DNA from: Chlamydiales bacterium
GTDB lineage: Bacteria > Chlamydiota > Chlamydiia > Chlamydiales > JACKPQ01
NCBI GenBank assembly: GCA_024233435.1
Contig: JACKPQ010000001.1
Coordinates: 186,001-250,000 of the forward strand
DNA length: 64,000 bases
Reading direction: 5' to 3'
Shown here: positions 1 through 7,552 of the stretch, one piece after another
How positions within the stretch are numbered: position 1 is the first letter of the stretch
Layout of the letters: the number at the start of each line of letters is the position of its first letter
Program-made: the position numbers and the translations under genes
The notes under the pieces: model-generated
The model's database searches: none
What the model was told of the DNA's origin: nothing
Seen by the model: the letters and a program-made list of their open reading frames with translations, nothing else

Positions 1-351
1 AGAGACAGCATTATACAAATTAACGACGGGGCTAATGTCTGGCAGCTGATTATCTTTCAATGCCCGCCTCAAAAGGCTTTCTGCCGAGCATCTTGTAGAG
101 GATGGCTTATACCCAAACGAGCGGTAGGCATCGCGCCAGTCTGTCAATTTTTCGACGTTGCCCAAATCAGTTTGTGCATACTTATTTTTTGCATCATGCT
201 CTGATTTGCGCAGAAGGTTTAAAATTTCTCCGTCTTGGCGGCTGTTATCGATCCCTTTTGCTATCAGCACACCTACTTTAAGATGGGGATAGCGCTTCCA
301 AATAACGGCATCAATCATGAGTTTTGTTTGGGTCTTTTCCATGTAGGCCAT
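1..351 (-). CDS. B3/B4 tRNA-binding-domain protein, 3' part beyond window
   Basis: The minus strand is open from an ATG at 351 to the left window edge (117 codons, no stop), so the gene is cut by the window. The translation contains DWRDAYRSFGYKPSSTR followed by SAESLLRRALK. This is the pattern of the B3/B4 domain of phenylalanyl-tRNA synthetase beta chains, which also occurs as a stand-alone protein. Stand-alone members are thought to bind or edit mischarged tRNA, but their role is poorly defined. In-frame ATGs at 342 and 318 are alternative starts, and none has a strong ribosome-binding site. It lies 16 bases downstream of brnQ on the same strand, so co-transcription is likely. The family call is good; the function is inferred. 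Confidence 0.65.
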   Translation of the reverse strand, partial: MAYMEKTQTKLMIDAVIWKRYPHLKVGVLIAKGIDNSRQDGEILNLLRKSEHDAKNKYAQTDLGNVEKLTDWRDAYRSFGYKPSSTRCSAESLLRRALKDNQLPDISPVVNLYNAVS

Positions 352-367
352 TGTACCAAACAAGTTC

Positions 368-1447
368 TTACGACACCAGAGAATTTAACTCAGGTTTCCT
401 ATTCCAAAAGCAGTTGATGAGCGTCAATGCAATGGATAGAGGGTAGATGACCTGTAGAAGAGGAGTTAACATCCTAGCAATTGATGCAAACTCAAAAATG
501 GCAACGCAGTACGTCAGGCACAAAGAAAGGGCAAGAAGTAGAGGGTATGAAAATTTCTTTTTAAAAACAGTCGTGCGTAGAAAATCAGTGAAAGAGGTGA
601 TGAGTGCAATGGCAGTAGTTAGACAGGCCAAAGCAATTGCAGTTCTCACAATGAGTGAAGACCGGGGGCCTAACACAATCTGTGCCAGCTTTGCTAATAG
701 CTGCTCTTGGGCAACCTCACTCAAAACCTGAGAATGGATGCTAGCAACAAGACAAAATCCCCCATAAACCAATACCAGGAGAGCGCCTCCAATCAGCCCA
801 CCTTTAATCAAAAGATGGCGAGCATTTTCACGTTTAGAAAGGAGCTGGAAGATGGTGGATGAGAAAAAAAAGGCCGCTAAAAGGTCCATGGTTTTGTAGC
901 CTTCTAAAACCCCAAATGTAAATATCGGCCACATTTTCGGTTCATTTGATATTTCAATCGGGCCTGATAGTAGCCCCACCAATATAATTGTGACCAAAGA
1001 TAGGAGCAAGATCGGAGTTAAGACATACCCAATAATGGGTAGAATTAAGCGTTTTTTGAGCGAGCAGAAAAAAATTAATAGGCAGGCAAGCAGTGCGAAT
1101 AGGGGCATAGAAATTGCCTTTTCGCTAATGAGTGTTGCGTAAGAAAGAGCAATGCACCTGGGTGTGGATCCCAAAGGCCCAAGGAGGCTGATAACGATCA
1201 GCGCCATAATAAGGCCAGGTGTTTTACCAATGCGTCCAAAAAAGAGCAGCGGGCTGCCGCTAGCGCGTAGTACCCCTAAGATGCCAAGGATGGGCATAAT
1301 CACTGCCGTTGAGGCAAGGCCCAAAAGGGCAATATGCCAAAGACCTTTGCTAGAACAACCCACAAAAATAGGGAAAATGCTGTTTCCTGCTCCGAAAAAC
1401 ATGGAGAAAATGGCCAGACCAATTCCAAAAGAAGAGAGATGTTTCAT
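368..1447 (-). CDS. brnQ: Branched-chain amino acid transporter, LIVCS family
   Basis: A 359-residue inner-membrane protein with about ten to twelve hydrophobic segments. The N-terminus FGIGLAIFSMFFGAGNSIFP matches the signature of BrnQ sodium- or proton-coupled Leu/Ile/Val uptake carriers. GPLGSTPRCIALSYAT is a second family hallmark near residue 90. Members are usually 400-440 residues, so this one is somewhat short, as chlamydial homologues tend to be. It would let an intracellular bacterium take branched-chain amino acids from its host. The B3/B4 gene follows within 20 bases on the same strand. The ATG at 1447 is followed directly by the first membrane segment, so the start is probably right. 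Confidence 0.85.
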   Translation of the reverse strand: MKHLSSFGIGLAIFSMFFGAGNSIFPIFVGCSSKGLWHIALLGLASTAVIMPILGILGVLRASGSPLLFFGRIGKTPGLIMALIVISLLGPLGSTPRCIALSYATLISEKAISMPLFALLACLLIFFCSLKKRLILPIIGYVLTPILLLSLVTIILVGLLSGPIEISNEPKMWPIFTFGVLEGYKTMDLLAAFFFSSTIFQLLSKRENARHLLIKGGLIGGALLVLVYGGFCLVASIHSQVLSEVAQEQLLAKLAQIVLGPRSSLIVRTAIALACLTTAIALITSFTDFLRTTVFKKKFSYPLLLALSLCLTYCVAIFEFASIARMLTPLLQVIYPLSIALTLINCFWNRKPELNSLVS

Positions 1448-1637
1448 GGAGATACCTATTTTTTATTTAAGGGTGGGAAGATTCATGTCTGCGCAACAAA
1501 GCAGGTTTCATTGATGTGTGGTAGTAGCCTCATAGAGCCATTGTACGTCATAGCCCGATTATCCCCAAGCCATTTCGATTGGTCAAAAATACTAGAATGA
1601 AGGTATTCTGAGTTTTTCGTCTATAGGAAGTATTTGA

Positions 1638-1886
1638 ATGGTAAAAACTGCGGTATTGAGCCTTGAAGTCAAAGTCATTCCAAACTCTTCTCAAAACAAG
1701 GTGGTGGGATTTGAAGGAGATGTCTTAAAAGTTAAATGCACTGCAGCACCTGAAAAGGGAAAGGCAAACTCTGCAGTCATTGCACTGCTGGCCAAGCATT
1801 ACGATGTTCCAAAAAGCGCCATTGAAATCGTGAGCGGGAAGACGAGTTGTCGAAAACTCGTTAAAATCACCAAGGGAGGTTCTTAA
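1638..1886 (+). CDS. DUF167 (YggU-family) small protein
   Basis: An 82-residue protein with the DUF167 pattern: KVIPNSSQNKVVG near the N-terminus, LKVKCTAAPEKGKAN in the middle and SGKTSCRKLVKI near the end. The family (YggU of E. coli) is widespread, folds as a small alpha/beta domain and has no established function. The stop codon is one base before the TTG start of the next gene, whose ribosome-binding site GGGAGGT lies inside this gene's last codons. The two are therefore almost certainly translated from one transcript. Confidence 0.8.
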   Translation: MVKTAVLSLEVKVIPNSSQNKVVGFEGDVLKVKCTAAPEKGKANSAVIALLAKHYDVPKSAIEIVSGKTSCRKLVKITKGGS

Positions 1887-1887
1887 A

Positions 1888-3495
1888 TTGGATCAGTGCG
1901 ATGTTCTCATCATCGGAGCCGGGCCTACAGGCCTAATGATGGCTTCAGAGTTGGCCCGTTATGGAATGCAATGTAGGATTATCGATAAATCTCAAGACCC
2001 GAGCGATAAATCGAAGGCCTTGGCCATTCAGCCTCGAACCATGGAGATTTTCCATTTTCTTGGCATCGATTCAGAGTTCCTTCAAAAAGGGCACAAAATC
2101 AAAGCTCTGAACATCATGAGCAATCGCTCTGCGATAGGCCATGTTGATTTTAAACCTTTGGATTCTCCTTTTCCGTTTATCCTAAGTTTGCCGCAGAGTG
2201 TGACAGAGGAAATCTTGACGCGCCACCTCATGAGCTTTGGTTTAGAAATCGAAAGGAGCAAAGAGCTCGTTGGGCTAAAAGAGACAGGTTCTGGGATCAT
2301 TGCAGACATTCAAAGCTCTTTAAATAAAAGAGAGCAAATTGCAGCAAAGTGGGTCATAGGTTGTGATGGGGCACATAGCTTTGTTCGCAAACACCTAAAT
2401 TTGACCTTTAAGGGAAAAGCTTTTCCTGATGTATTTTCGTTGGCAGATGTGCAACTTGATTGGAAATATTCTCATGATGAGGTTTTTGCTTTTTGGAGGC
2501 CGGAAGGGATTTTAGCTGCAATTCCTCTTCCACAAAAAGGGTGCTATCGCCTTATTTTTGAGTTGGGGCGCTGTCAAGGCAAGCCCCATCAACAATCACC
2601 TGATAACCTTCAGGTAGAAATTCCACCACCGAGCTTAGAAGAAGTTACGCAAATTGTGCATCAAAGAGCCGATTCAAATGCGGTTGTTTCAAATCCCATG
2701 TGGCTTGCAAATTTTCATGTAAATAGTCGCCTGGCTAGTCGCTATCAGGTTGGGAATGTTTTTTTAGCAGGAGATGCTGTGCATATCCACAGCCCGGTTG
2801 GAGGTCAGGGTATGAACACAGGGCTCCAAGATGCCTTTAACTTGGCATGGAAAATCGCATGGGTTCACCAAGGAAAACTCTCTATGAAAACTCTAAGCAC
2901 CTATCACGAAGAGAGATATGCAACGGCTATGAGTCTTTTAAAAGGAACAGAGTTTGCTACCCATGTTGCAGCTATGAAAAAAGGTTGGCAGATTTCCTTG
3001 CGCAACGCTTTAGCTCGAATTATTTTAAGTTTTCCCTTAGTGCAGAATAAAATGATTCGCGTCCTTTCTCAAATCAACATCCGATATCAACACAATTTGA
3101 TGATTAACGAAAGTGGAAAATTTCAATGTGGCCCAAAGGCTGGGTCTCGGATGTCCAATCTCATGTTCGGAATAGAGGGCTCATGTGTGCAATTGTACGA
3201 CCTATTGATAAAGATCGATTCCTTTCTTGTGCTCTTCTTCATCGACGGCGATAGCGATTTGAAACAACTAGAGCCGCTTATTAACGATCTTGAGAAGTTG
3301 CCTATTCCCATCAAAACGCTCATCGTGACAAAAACACCCGTTTCTCAAAAAGATAGCTATCTTTTCGCGGATCATGCGCAATTTGGAGCAGAGAAGGGGG
3401 CGTGCTATGTTATTCGCCCCGATACCTACATTGGGTACCGGCAAACGCCGATAGATCCTGCGGCCCTTTTAAATTACTTTAAACAGGTGAGATAA
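1888..3495 (+). CDS. FAD-dependent aromatic-ring monooxygenase
   Basis: A 535-residue flavoprotein of the UbiH/PHBH group (PF01494). It has the dinucleotide-binding motif IIGAGPTGLMMASELA at residues 7-22, a DG motif (GCDGAHSFVRKHL) near 165, and the GD motif FLAGDAVHIHSPVGGQGMN near 300. A C-terminal region of about 150 residues resembles the thioredoxin-like tail of phenol-hydroxylase-type enzymes. The likely reaction is NAD(P)H- and O2-dependent hydroxylation of an aromatic compound or quinone; the substrate cannot be told. The start is TTG at 1888, with GGGAGGT seven bases upstream. It is followed two bases later by the broken ZIP gene, so 1638-4378 may be one operon. Confidence 0.8.
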   Translation: MDQCDVLIIGAGPTGLMMASELARYGMQCRIIDKSQDPSDKSKALAIQPRTMEIFHFLGIDSEFLQKGHKIKALNIMSNRSAIGHVDFKPLDSPFPFILSLPQSVTEEILTRHLMSFGLEIERSKELVGLKETGSGIIADIQSSLNKREQIAAKWVIGCDGAHSFVRKHLNLTFKGKAFPDVFSLADVQLDWKYSHDEVFAFWRPEGILAAIPLPQKGCYRLIFELGRCQGKPHQQSPDNLQVEIPPPSLEEVTQIVHQRADSNAVVSNPMWLANFHVNSRLASRYQVGNVFLAGDAVHIHSPVGGQGMNTGLQDAFNLAWKIAWVHQGKLSMKTLSTYHEERYATAMSLLKGTEFATHVAAMKKGWQISLRNALARIILSFPLVQNKMIRVLSQINIRYQHNLMINESGKFQCGPKAGSRMSNLMFGIEGSCVQLYDLLIKIDSFLVLFFIDGDSDLKQLEPLINDLEKLPIPIKTLIVTKTPVSQKDSYLFADHAQFGAEKGACYVIRPDTYIGYRQTPIDPAALLNYFKQVR

Positions 3496-3497
3496 AA

Positions 3498-4378
3498 ATG
3501 AGTGAATGGTTAGCTATTTCCCTTTTGACCTTTGTAACTGGTTTCTCAATGGTTATTGGAGCATTAATCGCTAAAGTAGAACATATCAGCAACCGTTGGT
3601 TAGAAAGTGAGTTGCGCCACACAGTCATTGCATTTGGTGGAGGCATTTTAGTGTCCGCGGTTTCTCTTGTACTTGTTCATGAGGGGATTAAAGATTTAAC
3701 CCCATTTTTAGCCATTCTGTGTTTTAGTGCAGGTGGAGTCGCCTTTATGGGGGTTGACACCATCTTGAGCAAGATGCATCAAAAAGCCTCTCAGTTAGTT
3801 GCGATGGTTCTTGACTTTGTTCCAGAAGTCATCGCCCTAGGAGCCCTTTATTTGCTAGATCAGCCCTACGCGATTTTGCTTGCGTGCATGATTATTCTTC
3901 AAAATATTCCGGAAGGATTTATACCGAAGGGACTTCAAAAATCGGATTTTCGGCGGCGCCAAAGCACCGCAATTCGTCGATTTTAAGTGGCCTCATATTC
4001 TTAATATTAGGTCACTTAAAATCGGCAAATTTCGAAAGCTTTCGCGTTGCCCAAAACCGATTTTTGAAGTCCCTTCGGTATAATGCCTATCTTGAACTTC
4101 GAGTGGGGGATCAATACAAAGGGCGAACAATTATCGGGACTTTCTTCGCGATGTCATTTTTAGGTCCCATAGCAGGATTGTCTGGCTATTTTTTTCTATT
4201 TCAGTATCCAAACATCATTTCTGGGATCATGTTATTTGCTGCAGGAGGGATTTTATACCTCATCTTCCAAGACATTGCTCCCTTAGCGAAAATAGGCAAT
4301 CACAGAGCGCCTGCACTTGGGGCTGTCGGCGGCTTTATTCTAGGGATGCTGGGAAAAATGTTGATCACACCCATATAA
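3498..4378 (+). pseudogene. ZIP-family metal transporter gene, disrupted by a palindromic insertion
   Basis: Two pieces of one transporter are visible. The first (3498-3920, 141 codons) ends in the ZIP signature NIPEGF. The second resumes at 4083 as NAYLELRVGDQYKGR and runs to 4378 with two or three more membrane segments and PIAGLSGYFFLFQY. Between them lies a 159-bp element (3922-4080) flanked by TA. Removing the element plus one TA joins ttt-aat-gcc and restores NIPEGFNAYLELRV in frame, which proves the insertion is secondary. With the insertion, the 5' part ends at 3986 after 21 unrelated residues. ZIP proteins import zinc, iron or manganese. The intact ancestor would have been about 239 residues. 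Confidence 0.85.
3922..4080. mobile_element. MITE-like palindromic element (family 1, full length)
   Basis: A 159-bp element whose first 24 bases (3922-3945, starting TACCGAAGGGACTTC) are the exact reverse complement of its last 24 (4057-4080). The inner part is also largely self-complementary around GTGGCCTCATATTC at about 3990, so the whole element can fold as one long hairpin. It is bounded by TA on both sides (3920-3921 and 4081-4082). A TA duplication is what IS630/Tc1-mariner transposases generate. It encodes no plausible protein. It interrupts the ZIP transporter gene, and shorter relatives occur at 15.8, 20.0, 48.4, 51.4 and 55.3 kb. Confidence 0.85.
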
Positions 4379-4414
4379 AACCAGGGTTCATGTACAATGC
4401 AAGTGGGAGAAACT

Positions 4415-4762
4415 ATGAAAAAATTGCCAAACTGCACCAAATGCGGGTCCGAATTTACATATGAAGATGGGGCTTTGCTCATTTGCCCTGAGTGTGGGCA
4501 TGAATGGATAAAGGGCGCCGAGGCCGAAGAAGCGCAAAAGCAGATAGTTAGAGATGCACATGGCAATATTCTTAAAGATGGCGATAGCGTGACTGTCATC
4601 AAGGATCTCAAAGTCAAAGGAGCCTCTTCAGCCCTTAAAGTTGGGGTTAAAATCAAAGACATTCGATTAGTTGAAGAGGTAGATGGTCACAACATCGAAG
4701 CCAAAGTCAAAGGCTTTGGCACGATGATGCTCAAATCAGAATTCGTGAAGAAGTCAAACTAG
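4415..4762 (+). CDS. PhnA/YjdM-family zinc-ribbon protein
   Basis: A 115-residue protein beginning MKKLPNCTKCGSEF, with a second Cys pair in ICPECGHEW: a four-Cys zinc ribbon. The C-terminal part (DGDSVTVIKDLKVKG, then KAKVKGFGTMMLKSEFVKK) is the small beta-barrel typical of YjdM/PhnA. The old name 'alkylphosphonate utilisation' comes from an operon location and is not a proven function. An in-frame ATG at 4397 exists, but the ATG at 4415 has GGGAGA six bases upstream and gives the family's usual start. It is convergent with the next gene. Confidence 0.85.
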   Translation: MKKLPNCTKCGSEFTYEDGALLICPECGHEWIKGAEAEEAQKQIVRDAHGNILKDGDSVTVIKDLKVKGASSALKVGVKIKDIRLVEEVDGHNIEAKVKGFGTMMLKSEFVKKSN

Positions 4763-4763
4763 T

Positions 4764-5495
4764 TCAAGTTAAGACAGTTTTCTTTTCAATTGAGAGGAAT
4801 ACATTGATCCAATGGACCTGTTTTTCAACGTGAAGAAGTGTATGGTTGACATACTGAGTAGAGGAATAGGGGGCTCCAGGATAAAACTGGAACCTGTAGC
4901 CCAGTTCAGATAGAACAAGTACGCTGGAGGACTGCTCAATGATATCAGCTTTTGCTTGGTCGATAAACATCGACTTGTCTGGAAATTCTTGGTGTCGTTT
5001 TTTTGAGTACGCAGCTTCCGCATCTATTTCTATCAAGTTACGAAAATGTCTATCGGTATGATAAAGATGCTGTACTTTGGCAAGTGCCGTGTCAAAGTGT
5101 TTATTCTGACAAATACAAGAGCTCCAATACAGAAGAGGATAGTTCATAAGACAAAAGCTATACCGTTTTACAAGAAGATTTCTTGCTTTTAAGCAATTAT
5201 CAAAGGCCAGGCTTTGATATTTAATTTTCTGAGTGTGAATGTGGGCTGTATCAGCAAGTAGGATCGAAAAGTGTCCATTAACGTATTCTTTAATTAATGA
5301 TAAAAGGGCATCCATTTTAATCTCTCCGTTGAGTCCTTCATGAAAATCTGAATCAATGCTAACAAGGGCTATCGAAGGTTGTGTGGTGTGTAGCCAATGC
5401 AACTCTTTTGTCTTAAAAGCAACTTTTCCTCGAACTTTTATTTTATCATTTGATCGCACACCTGAATAATTGAGTCTGATCTGGTATTTTTTCAT
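4764..5495 (-). CDS. tRNA-dependent cyclodipeptide synthase-like protein
   Basis: A 243-residue protein; the ATG at 5495 has AAAGGAGAT upstream, so the longer reading frame to 5564 is not needed. The layout resembles cyclodipeptide synthases (CDPS), Rossmann-fold relatives of class I tRNA synthetases that join two aminoacyl-tRNAs into a diketopiperazine. ALVSIDSDF at residues 43-51 sits where CDPS carry the catalytic Ser (here S46). It is followed by a helix and ILLADTAHIHTQ (78-89), and later by GYRFQFYPG (199-207) and a final beta strand. The length fits the family (about 220-250). I could not place the conserved catalytic Tyr/Glu pair with certainty. The gene is divergent from a LuxR-type regulator about 100-140 bases away. 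Confidence 0.6.
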   Translation of the reverse strand: MKKYQIRLNYSGVRSNDKIKVRGKVAFKTKELHWLHTTQPSIALVSIDSDFHEGLNGEIKMDALLSLIKEYVNGHFSILLADTAHIHTQKIKYQSLAFDNCLKARNLLVKRYSFCLMNYPLLYWSSCICQNKHFDTALAKVQHLYHTDRHFRNLIEIDAEAAYSKKRHQEFPDKSMFIDQAKADIIEQSSSVLVLSELGYRFQFYPGAPYSSTQYVNHTLLHVEKQVHWINVFLSIEKKTVLT

Positions 5496-5596
5496 AGAAT
5501 AGATCTCCTTTCGGGACCTATTCTGATGGATATTTTTTCTAACTATTAGAGCAATAAGTACCAATAAAAGAGTAGAAAGTACTCCATAAAGATTCT

Positions 5597-6475
5597 TTGC
5601 TATTGTTTTCGGAAATTGTTTCTGGAAAAATGAGAATCATGGATCAATTTTTAGAAATGATGCGAATGAATCGAGCTTCGTCTTATTTTGACCGAGCAAT
5701 TAGGTTTGCCGCTCCCCTGAAAGATCACTTTGGAATCAATCACTTTTGGTATTACCAAATCACCAATACTGGGGCTTATTCTTACATGGGAACTCATGAA
5801 GATTGGGCTGAATATTGTTTTGGAAGTTCTCTCATCAAGTGTTTTCCTTGCCTACGCCATCCTAATGTATTAGGAAGAGGTATTAGCCTAATGCGGTCGA
5901 ACGAATCTGATGAGAGCTACAAGGCATTGCAAGAGATTGCTTGGAATAAATTCAAAATCAATTTTAACCTTAATCTGTACGAGTGCTCAGCTGACGGTGT
6001 TGAAGCTTTTGGCTTTGCAACATGTTTCAAAGATCCTAAAGCAGATGAAAGGCTTTTAAATGAATTACCTTTGTTGAAATACTTCATTAAAGCGTTTCGT
6101 AAAAATCACCAAAAGATGTTCCATGTTCTTAGAGAAAATCAAGTAGACCTTAGACCCCATATGGGGTCGGATTTTTACAAAAGATCTACAGAACTTTCCA
6201 TACCTCTTGAGAGAGCCAGCTTTTTGAGCAAGTTAGGTTGCGCATCGATTTTAACCCTTACCTCTAGAGAAAAAGACCTGATTAAGTTGTTAGCAAACGG
6301 ATATCCAGCCTCTTACATCGCGAGCCAGTTGCATTTGGGGATAAGAACTGTGGAGAATTATATTGCTACACTTAAAGATAAACTCAACTGTAGTTCAAAA
6401 GTCGCCCTCATCCAAAAAGCTCACGAGATTGTCTCTATTGGGTGTTTCGATACTGAGCTTGGTGCTAAAGCTTAA
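5597..6475 (+). CDS. LuxR-type transcriptional regulator
   Basis: A 292-residue protein with a C-terminal LuxR/GerE helix-turn-helix at about 228-285 (LTSREKDLIKLLANGY, then GIRTVENYIATLKDKL). The N-terminal 200 residues could be a ligand-sensing domain, but I do not recognise it as a classical acyl-homoserine-lactone domain. No response-regulator receiver domain is seen. In-frame ATGs at 5630 and 5639 are alternative starts; GGAAAA precedes the latter. It is divergently transcribed from the CDPS-like gene, so it is a natural candidate to control it. Its 3' end overlaps the convergent MOMP-like gene by four bases. Confidence 0.8.
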   Translation: MLLFSEIVSGKMRIMDQFLEMMRMNRASSYFDRAIRFAAPLKDHFGINHFWYYQITNTGAYSYMGTHEDWAEYCFGSSLIKCFPCLRHPNVLGRGISLMRSNESDESYKALQEIAWNKFKINFNLNLYECSADGVEAFGFATCFKDPKADERLLNELPLLKYFIKAFRKNHQKMFHVLRENQVDLRPHMGSDFYKRSTELSIPLERASFLSKLGCASILTLTSREKDLIKLLANGYPASYIASQLHLGIRTVENYIATLKDKLNCSSKVALIQKAHEIVSIGCFDTELGAKA

Positions 6476-7533
6476 AAATCAAAGCGAGCTGTAACCGTTA
6501 GTCCGTTCATGTAAAGATTGCCGTTTGACAAGAAGCTTTTTCCTACAGCTTGAGCACTGACTGGTGTTCGGAACATATTTTGATCGAAGAATGCTTGAAA
6601 GCTATAGTCTGCAGAAATGTCAAAGTGGTAGCGATTGTTGCTAAAGTAGCTTCCCCAGCCTAAGCCGAGGCATAGCTCAGTATGCACACGTAAATAGTTT
6701 GCATCGTCGCGTTTTACAATATACTGATTCGCTACAGCTACTTGAGAGGTCTGTTTACTTCTTAAATCGTATTGGGTGAAGAGCAAATCGAGCTCTGCGT
6801 TGCCATAAAGCCTAAAGTTCTTGCAAAGCCTCCAATTTGAAGAAAGACCCATCCGGGGGCCTATTCCCCAAGAGTGGGACGACTGCTCGATAAAAGTGGA
6901 AGGAAAAATAAAGAAATTAGCTGGATTTTCGTTGATGTAGTCTACATCCAGATTTTGTCTGATCAGCCCATAGCGTAATCCAATGAAGTAGAGAAAGCAA
7001 AGCTGCTTGCCGACATAAAAGTTCCTTGCCAAGTCCCAATCGATTAGATCCATTCTTAGATTCCAGCTTTCTGAGCCAAAGTTGTACGAAGGATTGAGAA
7101 AATTGGGGACTTCCCATGCAGGAAAGAGGGCAATCTGTGCATTATTGGGATCTAGGCTTTTTTGAACTTTTTCGGTCCCTCTAAACCAGGTGTATTCAAC
7201 GCGTGTGATCCAGTCATCGTAGGGAAAATTCACTCCAATTCCTACTTTGAATCCAGGCTTAAATTTATTGCTTAAGTCGACTTCGTACCCATTAACAAGA
7301 TCTAGGGGATCAGAGGAATCGCTCACAACTCCAAGCGACATGTTTTCTTGTATGGGTTGGTAGTAGGTAAAGCTGCCCCACACAAACATATCCCACCCAC
7401 ACTCGGTTTCAATACGAGAAGATGCATTGTACCCTGCCACCATTTCTGGTTCGCACATCCCTTGTCCCCAAGCAAGCGAATTGGCAAGAAGGAGAGCCAC
7501 GAGGCTCATGATTTTTTGTTTAGAGAATAACAT
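6472..7533 (-). CDS. MOMP-like outer-membrane beta-barrel protein
   Basis: A 353-residue protein with a signal peptide (SLVALLLANSLAWG, cleavage around residue 24) and then alternating aromatic/hydrophobic strands. It ends in TARFDF, a C-terminal Phe as expected for BAM-inserted barrels. The early segment ECGWDMFVWGSFTYYQP and the overall size resemble the Legionella/environmental-chlamydia major-outer-membrane-protein-like family (PF05150). The likely role is a porin or structural outer-membrane protein. The ATG at 7533 has AAGGA nine bases upstream. It lies 19 bases after the GH64-like gene on the same strand, so both exported proteins are probably one transcript. The N-terminal stretch PEMVAGY also occurs as PDMVAGY in that neighbour. 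Confidence 0.7.
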   Translation of the reverse strand: MLFSKQKIMSLVALLLANSLAWGQGMCEPEMVAGYNASSRIETECGWDMFVWGSFTYYQPIQENMSLGVVSDSSDPLDLVNGYEVDLSNKFKPGFKVGIGVNFPYDDWITRVEYTWFRGTEKVQKSLDPNNAQIALFPAWEVPNFLNPSYNFGSESWNLRMDLIDWDLARNFYVGKQLCFLYFIGLRYGLIRQNLDVDYINENPANFFIFPSTFIEQSSHSWGIGPRMGLSSNWRLCKNFRLYGNAELDLLFTQYDLRSKQTSQVAVANQYIVKRDDANYLRVHTELCLGLGWGSYFSNNRYHFDISADYSFQAFFDQNMFRTPVSAQAVGKSFLSNGNLYMNGLTVTARFDF

Positions 7534-7552
7534 GACGAATTCCTTGGTTTTT

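Noticed and set aside
447..731. Open frame antisense to brnQ (and similar antisense frames in lepB, priA, ileS and nrdA)
   Set aside because: Shadow of a well-supported gene on the other strand, without motifs or starts of its own.
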